Origin: Candidatus Sodaliphilus fimicaballi
Lineage (GTDB): Bacteria > Bacteroidota > Bacteroidia > Bacteroidales > Muribaculaceae
Direction: 5' to 3'
Length of the DNA: 8,763 nt
Assembly (NCBI GenBank): GCA_018065165.1
Contig: JAGHTV010000251.1
Coordinates: forward strand, 1 to 8,763
Position numbers and translations under genes: made by a program. This document shows positions 6,709 to 8,763 of the stretch, one piece after another; position 1 is the first letter of the stretch, and each line of letters opens with the position of its first letter. The notes under the pieces were generated by a model, which saw nothing but the letters and a program-made list of their open reading frames with translations, had not been told where the DNA came from and did no database searches.

Positions 6709-6782
6709 TATAATGATGTTGTTTAGTTTTCTTTTACATGATTCACGGTTGTGTTACATGTGTGATAAAAAGCACGACGATG
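6709..6782 (-). promoter_or_regulatory. Leader of the restriction-modification operon, no consensus promoter visible
   Basis: This 74-bp spacer separates the stop of the PorE-like gene from the first methyltransferase ATG. No TAnnTTTG element and no TTTG at all is seen on the minus strand, and there is no Shine-Dalgarno motif. A run of five T residues follows GTGC just after the PorE stop, but no stem precedes it, so it is a poor terminator. The operon may use an atypical promoter, one inside the PorE-like gene, or read-through from it. The most distinctive content is the spaced repeat at 6734-6760. Confidence 0.35.
6734..6760 (-). repeat. Two 7-bp direct repeats spaced 20 bp, possible operator
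   Basis: TTACATG occurs at 6734-6740 and 6754-6760 on the plus strand (CATGTAA on the minus strand), with starts exactly 20 bp apart, close to two helical turns. The copies lie about 26-52 bp upstream of the first methyltransferase start, where a promoter would be. Spaced identical boxes of this kind can bind a repressor or a self-regulating methyltransferase. No regulator gene is present in the window, so function is speculative. Confidence 0.35.
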
Positions 6783-8763
6783 TTAATAGCGGTCGAAGTT
6801 TGTGGAGATGACTTGGAACTCGGTGCGGCGGTTGATTTGATCGGCTGCTTGCTGGTCCTCGGGTGAAAGGGTCTTGACAAATTCCTCGGTGAGCACTACG
6901 CCTTCCTCAAATTGCGGGTACTGGCTGTTGATGCGTTTTGTCACGGTCTTGGGCTTGGTCTTGCCATAACCCTGAGGCTTGAGGCGCTCGGCAGCAATAC
7001 CATGCTCTACAAGGTAATCTACCACGCTCTTGGCACGACGCTCTGACAGGCCCTGATTGAACTTCTCGCTACCCACGCGGTCGGTGTGTGCAGCCATCTC
7101 AATGACGATGCTGGGGTTGTCCTTCATCACCTGCACCATCTCGTCGAGAGCCTCTTTAGACTCGGGACGCAGTGTAGCCTTATTGTAATCATAGAAGATG
7201 TGCTCGATAACCTGGGGTTTGGTCATAGCGGCGAGAACGAAGTCGACGCTGTACTCGGCATCGGCCTCCTCGGGGTCGCTAGAGAACTGCTGCTTGCCAT
7301 TGAGGTAGCCATTGGCACCTGCGAGCATCACATAGTCAACGCCACGCTGCAGATCGAAGCGGAACGAGCCGTCGGGCTTGCCTGCAGCCTTCTGGTTGCT
7401 ACCGTCGTTGCCCACGATGCGTATGATGGCATTGGGCACTGGTTCATCGTCCTTGTCGAGGACATAACCGCTAATCCATATCTTGAGGTCGGGTTTCTCA
7501 AAGCTGTAGATGTGGTCATAGCCACGGGCATCGCCACGGTTGCTCGAGAAGAAGCCTGCTTCGGTCTGATTCTTGGCAAAGGTGATGCCAAAGTCGTCAT
7601 AGGCCGAGTTCATGGGCGCACCCATATTCTCGATAAACCACTTGCCCGAGGGCTGCAACTTGGCACAAAACAAGTCGAGTCCGCCCATACCGGGATGACC
7701 GCTACTTGCAAAGTAGAGCGTACTGTCGTCGCGGCAATAGGGGAAACGCTCGTCGCCAGGAGTGTTGAGCTGGTCGCCCAGGTTCTCGAGGGTACCGTGC
7801 TTGTCCTTGAGGTTAATGCGCCACAGGTCCTTACCACCCTGTCCGCCAGGCATATCGCTCGAGAAGTAGAGCCAGTTGCCATCGGCACTCACTGCGGGGT
7901 CGCAATAGGCACTGAGGGTATCGGCGGTAATCTCAAACTTTTGTGGAGCACTCCACTTGGCCTCGCTACGCTGCGAGGTATAGATATCGATGCTACTAGG
8001 AGCATTCTTGCGGATAGCCTTGGCCAGGTACATTGTTGAACCATCGGGGGTAAATGATGTGATACCCTCGTCGTCGTTGGAGTTGAGCTCGCCCTCAACA
8101 GGCTCGGGACGGGTCCACTTGCCCTTGTCGTCTTTCTTTGAGAAGAAGATGTCGCTCTTCTTGGTACCAGTAATCTCGCTCTTGGTGTCGCCCATCGCCT
8201 TCTCGGTCGACGAGGTGAAATACAACTGGTCGGCACTGCCATCGAGGAACATGGGGCAGAAGTCGGCACGGCGTGAATTGAACAACTTGGCATTCTTTAC
8301 GATGTAACGCGACCCCTCCTTCTTCCACTTGGGAGCAAGTTCGCAACCGCGTATGCCCTGCAGCGAAGCCCAGTGGTCGGGCACCTTCTCCAGGAAGAGC
8401 TTGTACTGCTCGATGGCCTCTTTGTACTTGCCGTCGTGATGCAGTGCCTGGGCCAAGTAGAAGATGGCCATTGAGTCCTCGTGCTCATAGCGTATGGCAT
8501 TCTGGTAGGCCGCCACGGCGCGTCCGCTCTGGTTCAGGTGGCGGTAGCACTCGCCCATCTGGAACGACACCTCGCCACGCTGCCAGCGTTCTTCCTTGGC
8601 AGTGAGTTTGTTGTATATCTTGCGATAGATTGTTGCTGCTGCGTCATACTCGCCGCGGTCATAGGCCTCGTCGGCGTCACGCATCTTGGCAGTCTTGCAG
8701 CTGGTCACCGACAGCGCCATCGCCGCCAGCAGTGATATGATGATATATTTTGCAATCTTATTC
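6783..8763 (-). CDS. PorE-like lipoprotein: TPR, PD40 propeller, carboxypeptidase-regulatory-like and OmpA C domains; 5' end outside the window
   Basis: 659 residues are visible. An ATG at 8720 would give 645, but the frame stays open to the right edge and the preceding residues (NKIAKYIIISLLAA) complete a lipoprotein signal peptide ending SVTSC. The true start is therefore just outside the window and C22 is the likely lipidated cysteine. Then come TPR helices (about 28-140), a PD40/WD40-like beta-propeller (about 165-425, with repeats such as DQLYFTSS, NWLYFSSD, STLYFASS), a carboxypeptidase-regulatory-like domain (about 429-510, ISGYVLDKDDEPVPNA) and an OmpA C-terminal peptidoglycan-binding domain (about 520-650). 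The last has IFYDYNKATLRPES, AHTDRVG and LSERRAKSV with the usual Asp and Arg, and NRRTEF. This order is that of PorE of Porphyromonas gingivalis, a periplasmic type IX secretion component tethered to peptidoglycan. Members of the wider OmpA/PD40 family share parts of it, so PorE itself is probable rather than proven. Confidence 0.85.
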   Translation of the reverse strand, partial: NKIAKYIIISLLAAMALSVTSCKTAKMRDADEAYDRGEYDAAATIYRKIYNKLTAKEERWQRGEVSFQMGECYRHLNQSGRAVAAYQNAIRYEHEDSMAIFYLAQALHHDGKYKEAIEQYKLFLEKVPDHWASLQGIRGCELAPKWKKEGSRYIVKNAKLFNSRRADFCPMFLDGSADQLYFTSSTEKAMGDTKSEITGTKKSDIFFSKKDDKGKWTRPEPVEGELNSNDDEGITSFTPDGSTMYLAKAIRKNAPSSIDIYTSQRSEAKWSAPQKFEITADTLSAYCDPAVSADGNWLYFSSDMPGGQGGKDLWRINLKDKHGTLENLGDQLNTPGDERFPYCRDDSTLYFASSGHPGMGGLDLFCAKLQPSGKWFIENMGAPMNSAYDDFGITFAKNQTEAGFFSSNRGDARGYDHIYSFEKPDLKIWISGYVLDKDDEPVPNAIIRIVGNDGSNQKAAGKPDGSFRFDLQRGVDYVMLAGANGYLNGKQQFSSDPEEADAEYSVDFVLAAMTKPQVIEHIFYDYNKATLRPESKEALDEMVQVMKDNPSIVIEMAAHTDRVGSEKFNQGLSERRAKSVVDYLVEHGIAAERLKPQGYGKTKPKTVTKRINSQYPQFEEGVVLTEEFVKTLSPEDQQAADQINRRTEFQVISTNFDRY

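Noticed and set aside
1573..6782. GACGATG at 1573-1579 and 6776-6782 as target-site duplication of the island
   Set aside because: Only 7 bp with no extension, and one copy lies inside the palindrome region; chance match cannot be excluded.
7086..8039. 317-codon plus-strand open frame
   Set aside because: It is antisense to the PorE-like gene, a common shadow in GC-rich coding sequence; the V/L/A/H-rich peptide shows no domain.
1..8763. CRISPR array, tRNA, rRNA or riboswitch
   Set aside because: No regularly spaced repeats of suitable length, no cloverleaf-like or rRNA-like stretch, and no long leader with recognisable aptamer features were seen on either strand.

Overview
The window looks like a piece of a Bacteroidales chromosome (phylum Bacteroidota). 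Every gene I can support lies on the minus strand. The two ends carry moderately GC-rich housekeeping genes: a PorE-type TPR/propeller/OmpA lipoprotein (6783 to the right edge, start codon just outside the window) and the large subunit of a 2-oxoacid:ferredoxin oxidoreductase of the KorA type (1-1402, C-terminus outside the window). PorE is a type IX secretion protein of Bacteroidota, and the korA gene has a TAACTTTG element of the Bacteroidota -7 type in its leader. None of the starts depends on a strong Shine-Dalgarno sequence, which also fits the phylum. Genus cannot be assigned from this window.

Between these genes sits a visibly AT-rich block (1826-6708) that looks horizontally acquired. 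It is a compact four-gene restriction-modification operon, read right to left: an alpha/D12-class adenine methyltransferase resembling the N-terminal half of M.FokI (5695-6708); one nucleotide later a second D12/Dam-like methyltransferase resembling the C-terminal half (4860-5693); 11 nt later a full-length FokI/StsI-like type IIS endonuclease (3007-4848); and 11 nt later a beta-class HinfI/DpnA-like methyltransferase with an unrecognised C-terminal domain (1826-2995). In FokI and StsI, as I recall them, the two methyltransferase domains are fused in one polypeptide. Here they are two separate, closely linked genes, and a third methyltransferase of a different class is added. The nuclease keeps the PD-(D/E)XK catalytic residues, the FokI dimerisation Asp/Arg pair, and most residues I remember as base contacts to GGATG. 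A FokI-like specificity is therefore the best guess for the cognate trio.

The downstream edge of the island (1596-1829) holds a decayed reading frame. Its last 44 codons match the C-terminal signature of IS200-like/REP-associated transposases, and two small adjacent palindromes (1568-1595) follow its stop directly. The upstream edge (6709-6782) has no recognisable promoter but carries two identical 7-bp repeats exactly 20 bp apart, a possible operator. No controller (C) gene, integrase, tRNA, rRNA or CRISPR array is visible.

How it works together (inference): the two cognate methyltransferases are translated first and each would protect one strand of the asymmetric site. The nuclease is made from the same transcript. 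The third methyltransferase has no obvious need in a FokI-type system and is the least explained part of the window.
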